Shown: positions 1-7,674 of the stretch, in pieces | Position numbering within the stretch: position 1 is the stretch's first letter | How the letters are laid out: each line of letters opens with the position of its first letter | Assembly: GCA_020162035.1 (NCBI GenBank) | Contig: JAIUNM010000026.1 | Location: forward strand, 1 to 35,030 | From: Bacteroidota bacterium | GTDB lineage: Bacteria; Bacteroidota; Bacteroidia; B-17B0; Aurantibacillaceae | Direction of reading: 5' to 3' | Length of the DNA: 35,030 nt | The notes under the pieces: generated by a model | Seen by the model: only the letters and a program-made list of their open reading frames with translations | Databases searched by the model: none | Told to the model about the DNA's origin: nothing | Position numbers and translations under genes: made by a program

Positions 1-1
1 A

Positions 2-127
2 GAAAAATTAGAATTTAAAAACAACACTGCTACAATAACTACCAAAGAATTACCAAACGGAGTTTATACACTGCAAATTAAAACAGAATATGGAACCTTA
101 AACAAAAAAATAGTAATTGAACGATGA
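2..127 (+). CDS. C-terminal end of a secreted protein with T9SS type A sorting domain (5' truncated)
   Basis: An open frame enters from the left edge and stops at TGA 125-127, giving 41 residues. The visible part contains LPNGVYTLQIKT followed by a G-x-x-x-K-K-I-V-I end. This is the usual pattern of the type A C-terminal sorting domain of the Bacteroidota type IX secretion system (NG-x-Y-x-L-x-I then a basic, beta-strand tail). The protein is therefore probably exported across the outer membrane and anchored or released by T9SS. The catalytic or structural part lies outside the window, so its function is unknown. Confidence 0.75.
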   Translation, partial: EKLEFKNNTATITTKELPNGVYTLQIKTEYGTLNKKIVIER

Positions 128-138
128 CAACGAACGGC

Positions 139-330
139 CTCATAAAATTTAGCGTTATAAAATTAAGATTGATTTTAAGCGTAGGCTTGTGCGAAGGCGG
201 GGCGTTGCATCTCGCGCAGCGCTTAGCACCGTCAGCAAAATTAAACTTAATTTTAGCAAAATTTTATGAAGTCTTGATTTACTGCCTGCTGCAGGCAGGT
301 TTGTTTCTTTTGTATCAAGACAAAAGAAAA
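139..330. repeat. GC-rich island with nested inverted repeats
   Basis: This noncoding stretch has four symmetric elements. CATAAAATTT at 141-150 pairs with AAATTTTATG at 259-268. GTCTTGAT at 271-278 pairs with ATCAAGAC at 314-321. A perfect 7-base hairpin with a 3-base loop, CTGCCTG/CAGGCAG, lies at 282-298. A 10-base hairpin, TTTCTTTTGT/ACAAAAGAAA, lies at 304-329 with loop ATCAAG. AAAATTAA/TTAATTTT around 237-254 is another palindrome. Bases 181-235 are far richer in G and C than anything nearby. It may be an interspersed repeat or a structured RNA; no second copy occurs in this window. Confidence 0.6.
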
Positions 331-383
331 GCGAAACACCTTAGGTAAATTTAAAGTTATTGAGTGGAATTCCAAACAATAAG

Positions 384-408
384 TGTCTAACTTTTTTGGG
401 ACAGTGTA
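384..408 (-). repeat. Sequence resembling a solitary IS3-family terminal inverted repeat
   Basis: Read on the minus strand, 408-384 is TACACTGTCCC followed by AAAAAAGTTAGACA. From memory, many IS3-family ends read like TGTACTGACCCCAAAAAGTTAGACA, so this looks like one such end. It encodes the last residues and the stop codon of lnt (ends ...LSQKS). No transposase and no matching second end are visible, so at best it is a remnant or solo end. The assignment rests on remembered consensus, not on a search. Confidence 0.35.
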
Positions 409-2012
409 ATTTTAACGGCTTTTTTAATTTTTAGCTTTAAGTAAAATTGTAACACTAAAAGACAAATTGTAAATATTACACTTGAATATGAAATTATATC
501 GCCAAATTTTACAAAAAATGTTTTTATTGTGTTTGAAGTTACACCTGTAACAATTACAGCATTTTTTTCATATTCTGTTGCATTTAAAACAGTACCAAAT
601 TCATCAATTTTAGCTGAAATACCTGTGTTTGCGCTTCTCATTATTTGTTTTCGTGTTTCAATAGCTCGCAATCTGGCATAATTTAAATGCTGTTTATATC
701 CTGGAGTGTTACCCCACCAGCCATCATTTGTTATTATTGCTAAAATAGTTGCACCATTTTTTACATAACCAGTTACATAATCGCCGTAAACACTTTCATA
801 ACATATTACAGGAGCAATACTAACATTGTTATTACATATTAAATTACTTCTATCATTTTGTACACCTAAGCTACCAACAGTACCTTGTAAATTAATTGCT
901 AATTTTTCTAAAGGTTTTAAAATTAAGGGGAATGGCATTTTTTCTACACCAGGAACTAATTTAGATTTATGGTAAACCTGAATACCTTTGGTATTAATTA
1001 ATAATGCTGTATTAAACATGTCGTAATAAGCATTATTTCTTTCGTCAAACCTGGCTGTTAAACTTGCATCTAATTTAGAATTATAAAATTTATATGTGCT
1101 TGCTCCTGTTATAATATTTAATTGCGGAAAATATTTTAATAAACTGTCTTTAAACCATCTAATTTCTTCGTATGATTCGATATGTGTTTCATCCATATCA
1201 TTAATCATAAATGTTTCTGGTAATAATAAATATTTTGTGTTTAAATTAATTTTTCCTCTTACTTGGCTTAACATATTTAAAAATTGTGTGTTAAATTCTG
1301 TGTAAAATTTTTCGTTGTATGGGTCTAAATTAGGCTGAACTATAACACATTCTTCTTTAGCAACAGTAGTATTTAAATTAGAAACTCTAATAAACAAAAT
1401 AGCATAAGATAAAATTATTGGGATAATTATTAAACTTGCAAATTGTAATAATTGTTTAGAAAGAATTGAATTTATTTTATAATTTTTTAATAATTGAAAA
1501 CAAAAAACATTTACACTTAATACCCATAAACTACCTCCACTTACGCCTGTTAATTCATACCATTGTATCCAATTAGTGTGATAAGCAAATACATTACCAA
1601 GTGTAAGCCATGTCCAACTAATATCCCAAAGCGTATGTATGTATTCCCAAGCTAAATAAATGGGTAAAAAAACCCAAACAGTATTTAATTTGTTTTTAAT
1701 TGAATGATAAATTAAAAACACAAATGCCATAAGTAAACTATTTACAAAAAAAGCCATTAAAGCCCCACCAAACGAAGCATTTACAACCCACCAGGTTACA
1801 ATTAAATTCCATATTAAAAATGTTATAAACGAATAAAAAAACAACTTCAATTTAATTCGTTTAATCTGAAGTTTATTTTGGGATAAATTTTCCTCAATTA
1901 ACAATAAAGGAATAAATGCAAAAAAAGCAACAAAACTTAAATTAAAATACCAACTTAAACCAAGCAGTAAACCGCTTAAAATCGACAAAACTAAAAGTTG
2001 AAATCCCTTCAT
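387..2012 (-). CDS. lnt: Apolipoprotein N-acyltransferase
   Basis: 541 residues. Lnt transfers an acyl chain from a phospholipid to the N-terminal cysteine of lipoproteins, the last step of lipoprotein maturation in the inner membrane. About seven hydrophobic segments fill residues 1-210, followed by a periplasmic nitrilase-like domain (about 220-490) and a last helix near 510-527. The expected catalytic triad is visible: E266 in LLLPE, K349 in VYHKSKLVP and C404 in PVICYES; E357 in the LVPGVE loop matches the family's second glutamate. The start is ATG at 2012, overlapping the TGA of the upstream MATE gene by 4 bases, so the two are probably translationally coupled. The extreme C-terminus appears to be encoded by an IS-like end. 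No clear terminator follows. Confidence 0.93.
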   Translation of the reverse strand: MKGFQLLVLSILSGLLLGLSWYFNLSFVAFFAFIPLLLIEENLSQNKLQIKRIKLKLFFYSFITFLIWNLIVTWWVVNASFGGALMAFFVNSLLMAFVFLIYHSIKNKLNTVWVFLPIYLAWEYIHTLWDISWTWLTLGNVFAYHTNWIQWYELTGVSGGSLWVLSVNVFCFQLLKNYKINSILSKQLLQFASLIIIPIILSYAILFIRVSNLNTTVAKEECVIVQPNLDPYNEKFYTEFNTQFLNMLSQVRGKINLNTKYLLLPETFMINDMDETHIESYEEIRWFKDSLLKYFPQLNIITGASTYKFYNSKLDASLTARFDERNNAYYDMFNTALLINTKGIQVYHKSKLVPGVEKMPFPLILKPLEKLAINLQGTVGSLGVQNDRSNLICNNNVSIAPVICYESVYGDYVTGYVKNGATILAIITNDGWWGNTPGYKQHLNYARLRAIETRKQIMRSANTGISAKIDEFGTVLNATEYEKNAVIVTGVTSNTIKTFFVKFGDIISYSSVIFTICLLVLQFYLKLKIKKAVKITLSQKS

Positions 2013-3355
2013 TTTACTGTTAAGTTTCTTTTAATTAAAACACTTATTCTAAAATACAATGTTAAAGCTACAAAAATTAAACTTATTAGTAACGCATACC
2101 AAATACCATAAACAGTTAAATTAAAAACGAAAGCAAAAATATACGCTAATGGTAGTGCTAAGAGCCAGTACCCCAATAATGTTATTACTGTAGGATATTT
2201 AAAATCCTCAACACCTCGTAATATTCCTATAAATACAACTTGTAAACCGTCAAATAATTGAAACATTGCCGCTATTATTAGAAGTTTTGATGTAATTAAA
2301 ACGATTTCAATATTTTGAGTAAAACATAAAGGCAAATATTTATTAGCAAACACAAAAATTAAAGCACAAATTCCCATTCCTAATAAAATAACTTTTGTTG
2401 AAGAGTTTACTGTATTCTTAATTTGTAACCAATTTTTTTCTGCCATGTAATTACCTGTAACAATTGTTGATGCACTTGCAATTCCATTACCAAACATATA
2501 AGTAAATGCAGCTAAATGTAAAGCAATTCCATGCGCATCAATTACCTCTTTACCAAATGTACCTGCCATTAAGCCAGCTATTACAAAAGCTGCAACTTCA
2601 AAAGTAAATTGTGCTCCTGAATTTAAACCGTTTTTTAAAAGACGAATTAAATCTATATAATTTATTTTTACTTGTTTATATACATGTTTAATAGAATTAG
2701 TAAGTGGCGAATAAAATATGTAAATTAAAAATGATACACCCATAAATAAGCGTGCTATAAAAGAAGCCCAAGCTGAGCCCATATAACCAAGCTCAGGAAA
2801 AAAAGAAACACCATAAATTAAACAATAATTTAAAACAACGTTAATTAAATTTCCGGCAACACTTATATAAAGAGCAGGTAATGTAAGGCTTAATCCTTCG
2901 CAATATTGTTTACATGTAAAAAATATTGAAACTGGAATCATTGAAAAAATTAACACATTATAAAAAGGCTCTGCTAAAATTACCACTTCGTTAGGTTGTT
3001 GCATATAATTTAATAAACCCGACGAAAAATATAAAACAACAAAACTTAAAATTGAAACTATAAAATTTAAAACCAACGAATTTTTAAATAATGATGCTTT
3101 TTTTAAATCATTTTTCTCAAAATCTGCGCTCGAAACTAATGGTGTTAAAACATAACTTACACCAATAGCAAAAACCAAAACTAATGTGTATAAACTAGCA
3201 GCTAAAAGACCCGCGGCTTGATGTGTTGAACTAATTTGACCTAAAAAAATAGTATCTACCATATTGGTTAAAATATGTCCCATTTGTGTTAACATAACAG
3301 GCCATGCTAATTTTAGCAAATACTTTGGGCTACTATTTATTTGTAAAGTTGACAA
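2009..3355 (-). CDS. MATE family multidrug / organic cation efflux transporter
   Basis: 448 residues, the usual MATE length, with about twelve hydrophobic helices arranged as two halves. The N-terminal pattern with MLTQMGHILTNMVDTIFLG (about 20-39) is typical of the family (P-x-x-x-x-Q... followed by V-D-T-x-x-x-G). It exports drugs or metabolites by Na+ or H+ antiport across the inner membrane; the substrate cannot be read from sequence. The start is TTG at 3355, chosen because translation from it begins just upstream of the first helix and it lies about a dozen bases after a good TAnnTTTG promoter element. It shares an operon with lnt through an ATGA overlap. Confidence 0.9.
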   Translation of the reverse strand: MSTLQINSSPKYLLKLAWPVMLTQMGHILTNMVDTIFLGQISSTHQAAGLLAASLYTLVLVFAIGVSYVLTPLVSSADFEKNDLKKASLFKNSLVLNFIVSILSFVVLYFSSGLLNYMQQPNEVVILAEPFYNVLIFSMIPVSIFFTCKQYCEGLSLTLPALYISVAGNLINVVLNYCLIYGVSFFPELGYMGSAWASFIARLFMGVSFLIYIFYSPLTNSIKHVYKQVKINYIDLIRLLKNGLNSGAQFTFEVAAFVIAGLMAGTFGKEVIDAHGIALHLAAFTYMFGNGIASASTIVTGNYMAEKNWLQIKNTVNSSTKVILLGMGICALIFVFANKYLPLCFTQNIEIVLITSKLLIIAAMFQLFDGLQVVFIGILRGVEDFKYPTVITLLGYWLLALPLAYIFAFVFNLTVYGIWYALLISLIFVALTLYFRISVLIKRNLTVK

Positions 3356-3366
3356 TTTAAAAAGTG

Positions 3367-3395
3367 CAAAGATAATTGTTTTTGTATCTTAGCAA
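3367..3395 (-). promoter_or_regulatory. Bacteroidota-type promoter for the MATE-lnt operon
   Basis: On the minus strand TTG (3395-3393), an 18-base spacer, then TATCTTTG (3374-3367), an exact match to TAnnTTTG. The predicted leader before the TTG start at 3355 is only about 8 bases. It overlaps the promoter region of the divergent oxygenase gene, where a weaker TATCTTAG (3385-3392, plus) is seen. Confidence 0.55.
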
Positions 3396-3398
3396 CTA

Positions 3399-3992
3399 AT
3401 GAATATGATTGAAAAAATAATTAATGAGGTTTATTCAAATGGTTATAGCATAACGCCTGATTTTTTTTCAAAAGATGAAATTTCTTCATTAATAGATTCG
3501 TTTAACCAAAAAAAAGATAATATTAAAAAAGCATCTATTGGCAACAATAATTTAAAAACTATTAATACCGACATTCGATCGGATAAAATTGTATGGTTAG
3601 ACAATAATGAAAATACTTTAGCGTTTTTTTTCGGTTTTATTAATGAATTAACAATTCAATTAAATAGAAAATGCTTTTTAGGACTTAATTCTAACGAATT
3701 TCATTTTGCTGTTTATAATAAAGGAGATTTTTATAAGAAACATAAAGATGCTTTTAATAATTCATCTGAAAGAAAAATTACAATTATTACTTATTTAAAT
3801 GAAAATTGGGGAGATGAAGATGGAGGTGAATTAGTAATTTATTTGGATAATAAAACGCTTAAAATTGAGCCAAAAGCGGGCACAATAGTGATTTTTGAAA
3901 GTTTTATTGAACACGAAGTTTTAATTTGTAATAAAGATAGAGTAAGTTTAACGGGTTGGTTAAAATGCTCAAAAGACTTAACCTTATATTAA
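3399..3992 (+). CDS. 2OG-Fe(II) oxygenase, prolyl 4-hydroxylase / SM-20 like
   Basis: 197 residues. The iron-binding facial triad is visible as H115-x-D117 (FYKKHKDAF) and H172 (FIEHEV), with R181 (KDRVSLTGW) in the position that binds the 2-oxoglutarate carboxylate. GGELVIY after the HxD is typical of the double-stranded beta-helix fold, and the DIRSDKIVWL stretch (58-67) is typical of the SM-20/EGLN-like branch. These enzymes hydroxylate prolyl or other residues using O2 and 2-oxoglutarate. Some bacterial members modify EF-Tu or ribosomal proteins, but the target here is unknown. The gene lies 14 bases upstream of rdgB and is likely co-transcribed. The ATG at 3399 has a second ATG two codons later, so either could serve. 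Confidence 0.85.
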   Translation: MNMIEKIINEVYSNGYSITPDFFSKDEISSLIDSFNQKKDNIKKASIGNNNLKTINTDIRSDKIVWLDNNENTLAFFFGFINELTIQLNRKCFLGLNSNEFHFAVYNKGDFYKKHKDAFNNSSERKITIITYLNENWGDEDGGELVIYLDNKTLKIEPKAGTIVIFESFIEHEVLICNKDRVSLTGWLKCSKDLTLY

Positions 3993-4006
3993 AAATTATT
4001 TAAAAC

Positions 4007-4591
4007 ATGAAAATAGTTTTAGCAACAGCTAATAAAAATAAAATTATAGAGCTAAAAAAATTATTGCCTTCATCTGTGCAATTAATTAGTTTAGCCGAAG
4101 TAGGAATTACTGAAGAAATACCTGAAACAGGCAGTACCTTAGAAGAAAATGCTTTTTTAAAAGCTAATTATGTTTTAAAAAAATTAAATGAGCAAAAGTT
4201 AAATTATGCTGTACTTTCTGATGATAGCGGACTTGAAGTAAAAGCTTTAAATGGCAAACCTGGTGTTAATAGCGCAATTTATGCTGGTTTACCAAAAAAC
4301 GATCATTTAAATAATATTAAATTACTTACTGATTTAAAAAAATGTACAAAACGACAAGCAACATTTAAAACTGTATTATGTTTTATAAATCAAAAAACAG
4401 AATATTTTGAAGGTATTGTTAATGGAACAATTGCTTATGAACCAAAAGGAATTAATGGTTTTGGTTACGATCCATTGTTTATACCACAAGGTTACAGAAG
4501 TACTTTTGCTGAATTGAGCTTAGAAACAAAAAATAGTTTAAGCCATAGAGCCATTGCTGTTGCTAAATTTTTAAAAAGGTTAGGTAATTAG
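4007..4591 (+). CDS. rdgB: dITP/XTP pyrophosphatase (RdgB/HAM1)
   Basis: 194 residues, normal family length. The N-terminal ATANKNKIIELKKLL is the nucleotide-binding signature, SDDSGLEV (71-78) carries the catalytic aspartate, and FGYDPLFIP then SHRAIAV close the purine pocket. The enzyme hydrolyses non-canonical purine triphosphates (dITP, XTP) to monophosphate and pyrophosphate, keeping them out of DNA and RNA. One oddity: the usual SARYAG-like motif reads NSAIYAG here, with isoleucine where an arginine is common. The stop codon lies inside the left arm of the inverted-repeat element at 4585-4703. Confidence 0.93.
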   Translation: MKIVLATANKNKIIELKKLLPSSVQLISLAEVGITEEIPETGSTLEENAFLKANYVLKKLNEQKLNYAVLSDDSGLEVKALNGKPGVNSAIYAGLPKNDHLNNIKLLTDLKKCTKRQATFKTVLCFINQKTEYFEGIVNGTIAYEPKGINGFGYDPLFIPQGYRSTFAELSLETKNSLSHRAIAVAKFLKRLGN

Positions 4592-4703
4592 TCGATCCTC
4601 AAAAAATTATATTTTTTAATTTTTCGATATTTTTTTATGCCCTATTTTTTCAACAAGACTTGTAATGTCAATACTTATAGATTATCTGAGGGACGACTAA
4701 TTA
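4585..4703. repeat. 119-base element with 17-base inverted-repeat ends (MITE-like or structured RNA)
   Basis: The left arm, 4585-4601, reads TAATTAGTCGATCCTCA and the right arm, 4687-4703, reads TGAGGGACGACTAATTA. The right arm matches the reverse complement of the left at 15 of 17 positions. The 85 bases between are very AT-rich with no open frame. The left arm contains the TAG stop of rdgB. No target-site duplication is obvious beyond the arms. Confidence 0.5.
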
Positions 4704-4747
4704 AAAAAAATTATTGTTAAACTTCTTTCAAAAGGAATCAAAAAAAT

Positions 4748-4784
4748 TGTTTGTGAGTTTATAAAAACTATAAACTCACAAACA
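4748..4784 (-). terminator. Rho-independent terminator of the TMTC-like gene
   Basis: A perfect 16-base stem (4748-4763 with 4769-4784, TGTTTGTGAGTTTATA and its complement) closes a 5-base loop AAAAC. On the minus strand the stem is followed at once by ATTTTTT, the expected U-tract, 14 bases after the stop codon of the minus-strand gene. It may also stop plus-strand transcripts from rdgB. Confidence 0.85.
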
Positions 4785-4797
4785 CATAAATTAAATT

Positions 4798-7503
4798 TTA
4801 TTTTTGAATTGGTTGCGGAACAACATTAGTTTGTTGTGCCATTGTTGCTAATGCTTGTTGTAGCATTGGCATTACTCTTCTAACCTCTTGATAATTTGGA
4901 TTAATTTGTAAAGCACGTTCCCAACAAAATTTAGCTTGAGGAATACGACCAATATTAAAAAATGCACCACCCATATTGTACCAAGCTTCTGCATTATTTG
5001 GATCTAATATTGTGCCCATATTATAAAAATAAGCTGCGCTATCCATTCTGCCACGGTTAAAAGCTAAAGCACCTCTGTTTTTTAAATCGTTAGAGTAAAC
5101 TGTATAGTAACTTCTTAAATATGGGTTATTAGGATAAAGACGCTCAGCATTTTTCCAATAGTATAAGGCTTCAAAATCTTTTTTCAATTTAAAATGTGCT
5201 AATCCTAAATTTAAATAACCATTAACATAGCGCGGATGTAATTCAATAGCATGTTTTAAGAAATCAATCCCTTTATAAAGAGCAGCTTCGCGTTTATTTT
5301 TTGTATTGTATTTTTTTAAATCATCATCTGTAATTTTTAAAGTTCCATTGTAATCGTTAAAAGGTTTGTTTTCTTGGCCTTGTAATGCCACGCCGGTTAC
5401 TTCTTTTGTATCAGCCAAATCTACCCAACGTGCACCTGCATTACCTAAAACTAATACAGAGTGTGGCATTGTTTTTACATCTTTTAAAAATAATGTAACG
5501 TCATTTTTCCAATCTAAACTACGCTCCCAACACTTAAAGCCATAACCAACACCTATAATTAAAACCAATAATACTAACACAGCTCTTTTAACCGAAAATG
5601 ATAATGCTTTAAGTTTATCAAATCCTTTTAAAATAAAATAAGCCATTGCAATACAAAAGCCAATGTTTGAATGGAAAATTAAACGCTCGCCCATTGTTGC
5701 ACCTACATCCATTAAAACGTTACCAATTAATAATGCAAATAAAATGTAAGTAATAATACAGAATCCAATAATGTGACGTTTTATTGCTAAATGAATTCCA
5801 TAAAACAACATGCCTATATGAATTAAAAACGATAAAATGAAATCCCAATCGGTAAAATGACGGTAATGAATTGTATTATATGAATAATCAGAAGATAAAG
5901 GATGAGGGAAAATTTGTAAAATTAAATACTTCATTAATACATAAGCCTTTGTACAAAAACGCTCTTGCTCATTAGCTAATAAATATGGGTTATTTAAAAT
6001 TTCTGTATCTGGCACACCTGGTTTTAATTTAACAGCAACCAAACGCATTCCTAAATAAAATAACATTATAAACCCATACCAACTCATTAAGTTAATAAAT
6101 TTATTTTCTTTCATTGTGCGGTTAATTCCAAGCATCATTATAACTACATATAAAAACGGGAATAACCAAAATGTTTTCGATTTTGCAGCCTCTGGGTTAG
6201 TACTTGTATCTATTTTATATTTTAAAAACAGCATTAATCCAGCACAAAAAACAAAACCACCTATAATTACTAAAATTGCAATTATATCTTTATCAAATTT
6301 AAATGCTTTGAGTTTTGTGTGTTTTTTATCAATGTAACCAAATGCGGCATAAGTACCGGCAATCCATATTATTAAACTGGCAAAACGAGTAATTAATTTG
6401 CTTCCATTTTCACTTCCTAATAAAGGGTTTACAATTCCTTTATGAATAAACGCAACTGCTATACCAATATAAACTGCTGCAAATATTTTTTTCATAAAAG
6501 TTGTATTCATGTAATTATCGTAAATAGATTGGTTGTCGTTAAATGTGTAAAGTGCTAATGGCACTAATATTAATAACATTATAGCGTACTCTTTAGATAA
6601 CAAGGCTAATAAAAACATAACCGAAGCCAATACTAAATCCAGTACTTTTTTAGTTTCGATGTATTTAAAAGAATATAAAAAGGTTAATGAAACGAAAATG
6701 AGTGAGAAAATTTCGTCGCGCGATTTAACATTTGCAATGGCTTCGCTATGTATAGGGTGCATTGTAAATAGTAAGCCTGCTAAAAAAGCTAAATCTTGTT
6801 GATTACGAAAAAAATATCGAGCAAAAACTAAATATAAAAACACACAGCCTAAGGCGTAAGTCCAAATGTTATTAAAATGGCGCATTTTAGCTCCATAAAC
6901 TTGGCAATCAACTTCGTTGTGTATTCCGTCAACATTTAAATCTTCTTCAGTTTGATTTACAAAGTCTTTGTTTAAATCCCAACAGTTGTAACACTCATTC
7001 CCTTCAGCCATACCATTATTGTTTTTATCAACAAAATCGTTGTATTCGTAATTTTTTTCGGGTCTTCCGCATGGCGAAGTGTAAGCAACCATATCTTTAT
7101 CGAGTAACCCATTGCCATTTAAATCTTGCACTTGTTGATACAAACCAGTTCTGTAAGGATTAATAAATTCTTGTTCAATAGCAAAACTTACCACAGATAA
7201 TGGGCGGTAACGACCACCGGCTAATTGATCTGTAGCACACATTCTTCGGTAAAAACTTTCGTAAGCATCTTTTGTTAAAATGCCACCAATACCAGCAACA
7301 CCTTTTATAACATGGTCGTTTTGATGAATAATAATACCGTCATCTAAGGCGTACTCATTATCAATTGAACCTATATAAAAGCTAAATCCAACAATGGCAA
7401 TAATTACCATTGCAATTTTTTGGTTTAAAAAACCAAAATACTTAAACTTTTCTGTTAGCTCAGGAAAAGTGGGTTGTTTAGCTGTTTTAGCGTCTTGTGT
7501 CAT
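4798..7503 (-). CDS. TMTC-like GT-C membrane glycosyltransferase with C-terminal TPRs and EF-hand-like insertion
   Basis: 901 residues. A hydrophobic helix (30-47) is followed by the DD motif (YALDDGIII, D54-D55) of GT-C transferases, then many helices to about residue 660. MHPIHSEAIANVKSRDE (248-264) matches the signature of the TMTC/PMT-like family, whose eukaryotic members are O-mannosyltransferases using dolichol-phosphate mannose. At least three TPRs follow (about 755-885). Bacterial members are common in Bacteroidota but their substrates are mostly unknown; a lipid-linked sugar donor is inferred. Between GGRYRPLSVVSFAIEQEF and the next helix there are about 90 extra residues (116-205) with four DxNxN/DG-type loops and five cysteines. 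It is transcribed alone and ends in a strong terminator. Confidence 0.8.
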   Translation of the reverse strand: MTQDAKTAKQPTFPELTEKFKYFGFLNQKIAMVIIAIVGFSFYIGSIDNEYALDDGIIIHQNDHVIKGVAGIGGILTKDAYESFYRRMCATDQLAGGRYRPLSVVSFAIEQEFINPYRTGLYQQVQDLNGNGLLDKDMVAYTSPCGRPEKNYEYNDFVDKNNNGMAEGNECYNCWDLNKDFVNQTEEDLNVDGIHNEVDCQVYGAKMRHFNNIWTYALGCVFLYLVFARYFFRNQQDLAFLAGLLFTMHPIHSEAIANVKSRDEIFSLIFVSLTFLYSFKYIETKKVLDLVLASVMFLLALLSKEYAIMLLILVPLALYTFNDNQSIYDNYMNTTFMKKIFAAVYIGIAVAFIHKGIVNPLLGSENGSKLITRFASLIIWIAGTYAAFGYIDKKHTKLKAFKFDKDIIAILVIIGGFVFCAGLMLFLKYKIDTSTNPEAAKSKTFWLFPFLYVVIMMLGINRTMKENKFINLMSWYGFIMLFYLGMRLVAVKLKPGVPDTEILNNPYLLANEQERFCTKAYVLMKYLILQIFPHPLSSDYSYNTIHYRHFTDWDFILSFLIHIGMLFYGIHLAIKRHIIGFCIITYILFALLIGNVLMDVGATMGERLIFHSNIGFCIAMAYFILKGFDKLKALSFSVKRAVLVLLVLIIGVGYGFKCWERSLDWKNDVTLFLKDVKTMPHSVLVLGNAGARWVDLADTKEVTGVALQGQENKPFNDYNGTLKITDDDLKKYNTKNKREAALYKGIDFLKHAIELHPRYVNGYLNLGLAHFKLKKDFEALYYWKNAERLYPNNPYLRSYYTVYSNDLKNRGALAFNRGRMDSAAYFYNMGTILDPNNAEAWYNMGGAFFNIGRIPQAKFCWERALQINPNYQEVRRVMPMLQQALATMAQQTNVVPQPIQK

Positions 7504-7674
7504 ACTATAAATATCCTTTATTAAAAACTATGCAAAATACAAATTAAATACTTACAAAAAACGTCAATTTTCATAATTTTATTGCTTAAAATATCCTAAA
7601 ATTAGTTATTTTGTAAACTTAGTTCTATTACAATTCAACTATTAAAAAATAATCGTTTTTTATTATTAGGTTTA

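Noticed and set aside
124..348. 74-codon open frame across the repeat island
   Set aside because: It starts inside the stop of the upstream gene, spans the nested inverted repeats and has no recognisable protein pattern; treated as chance.
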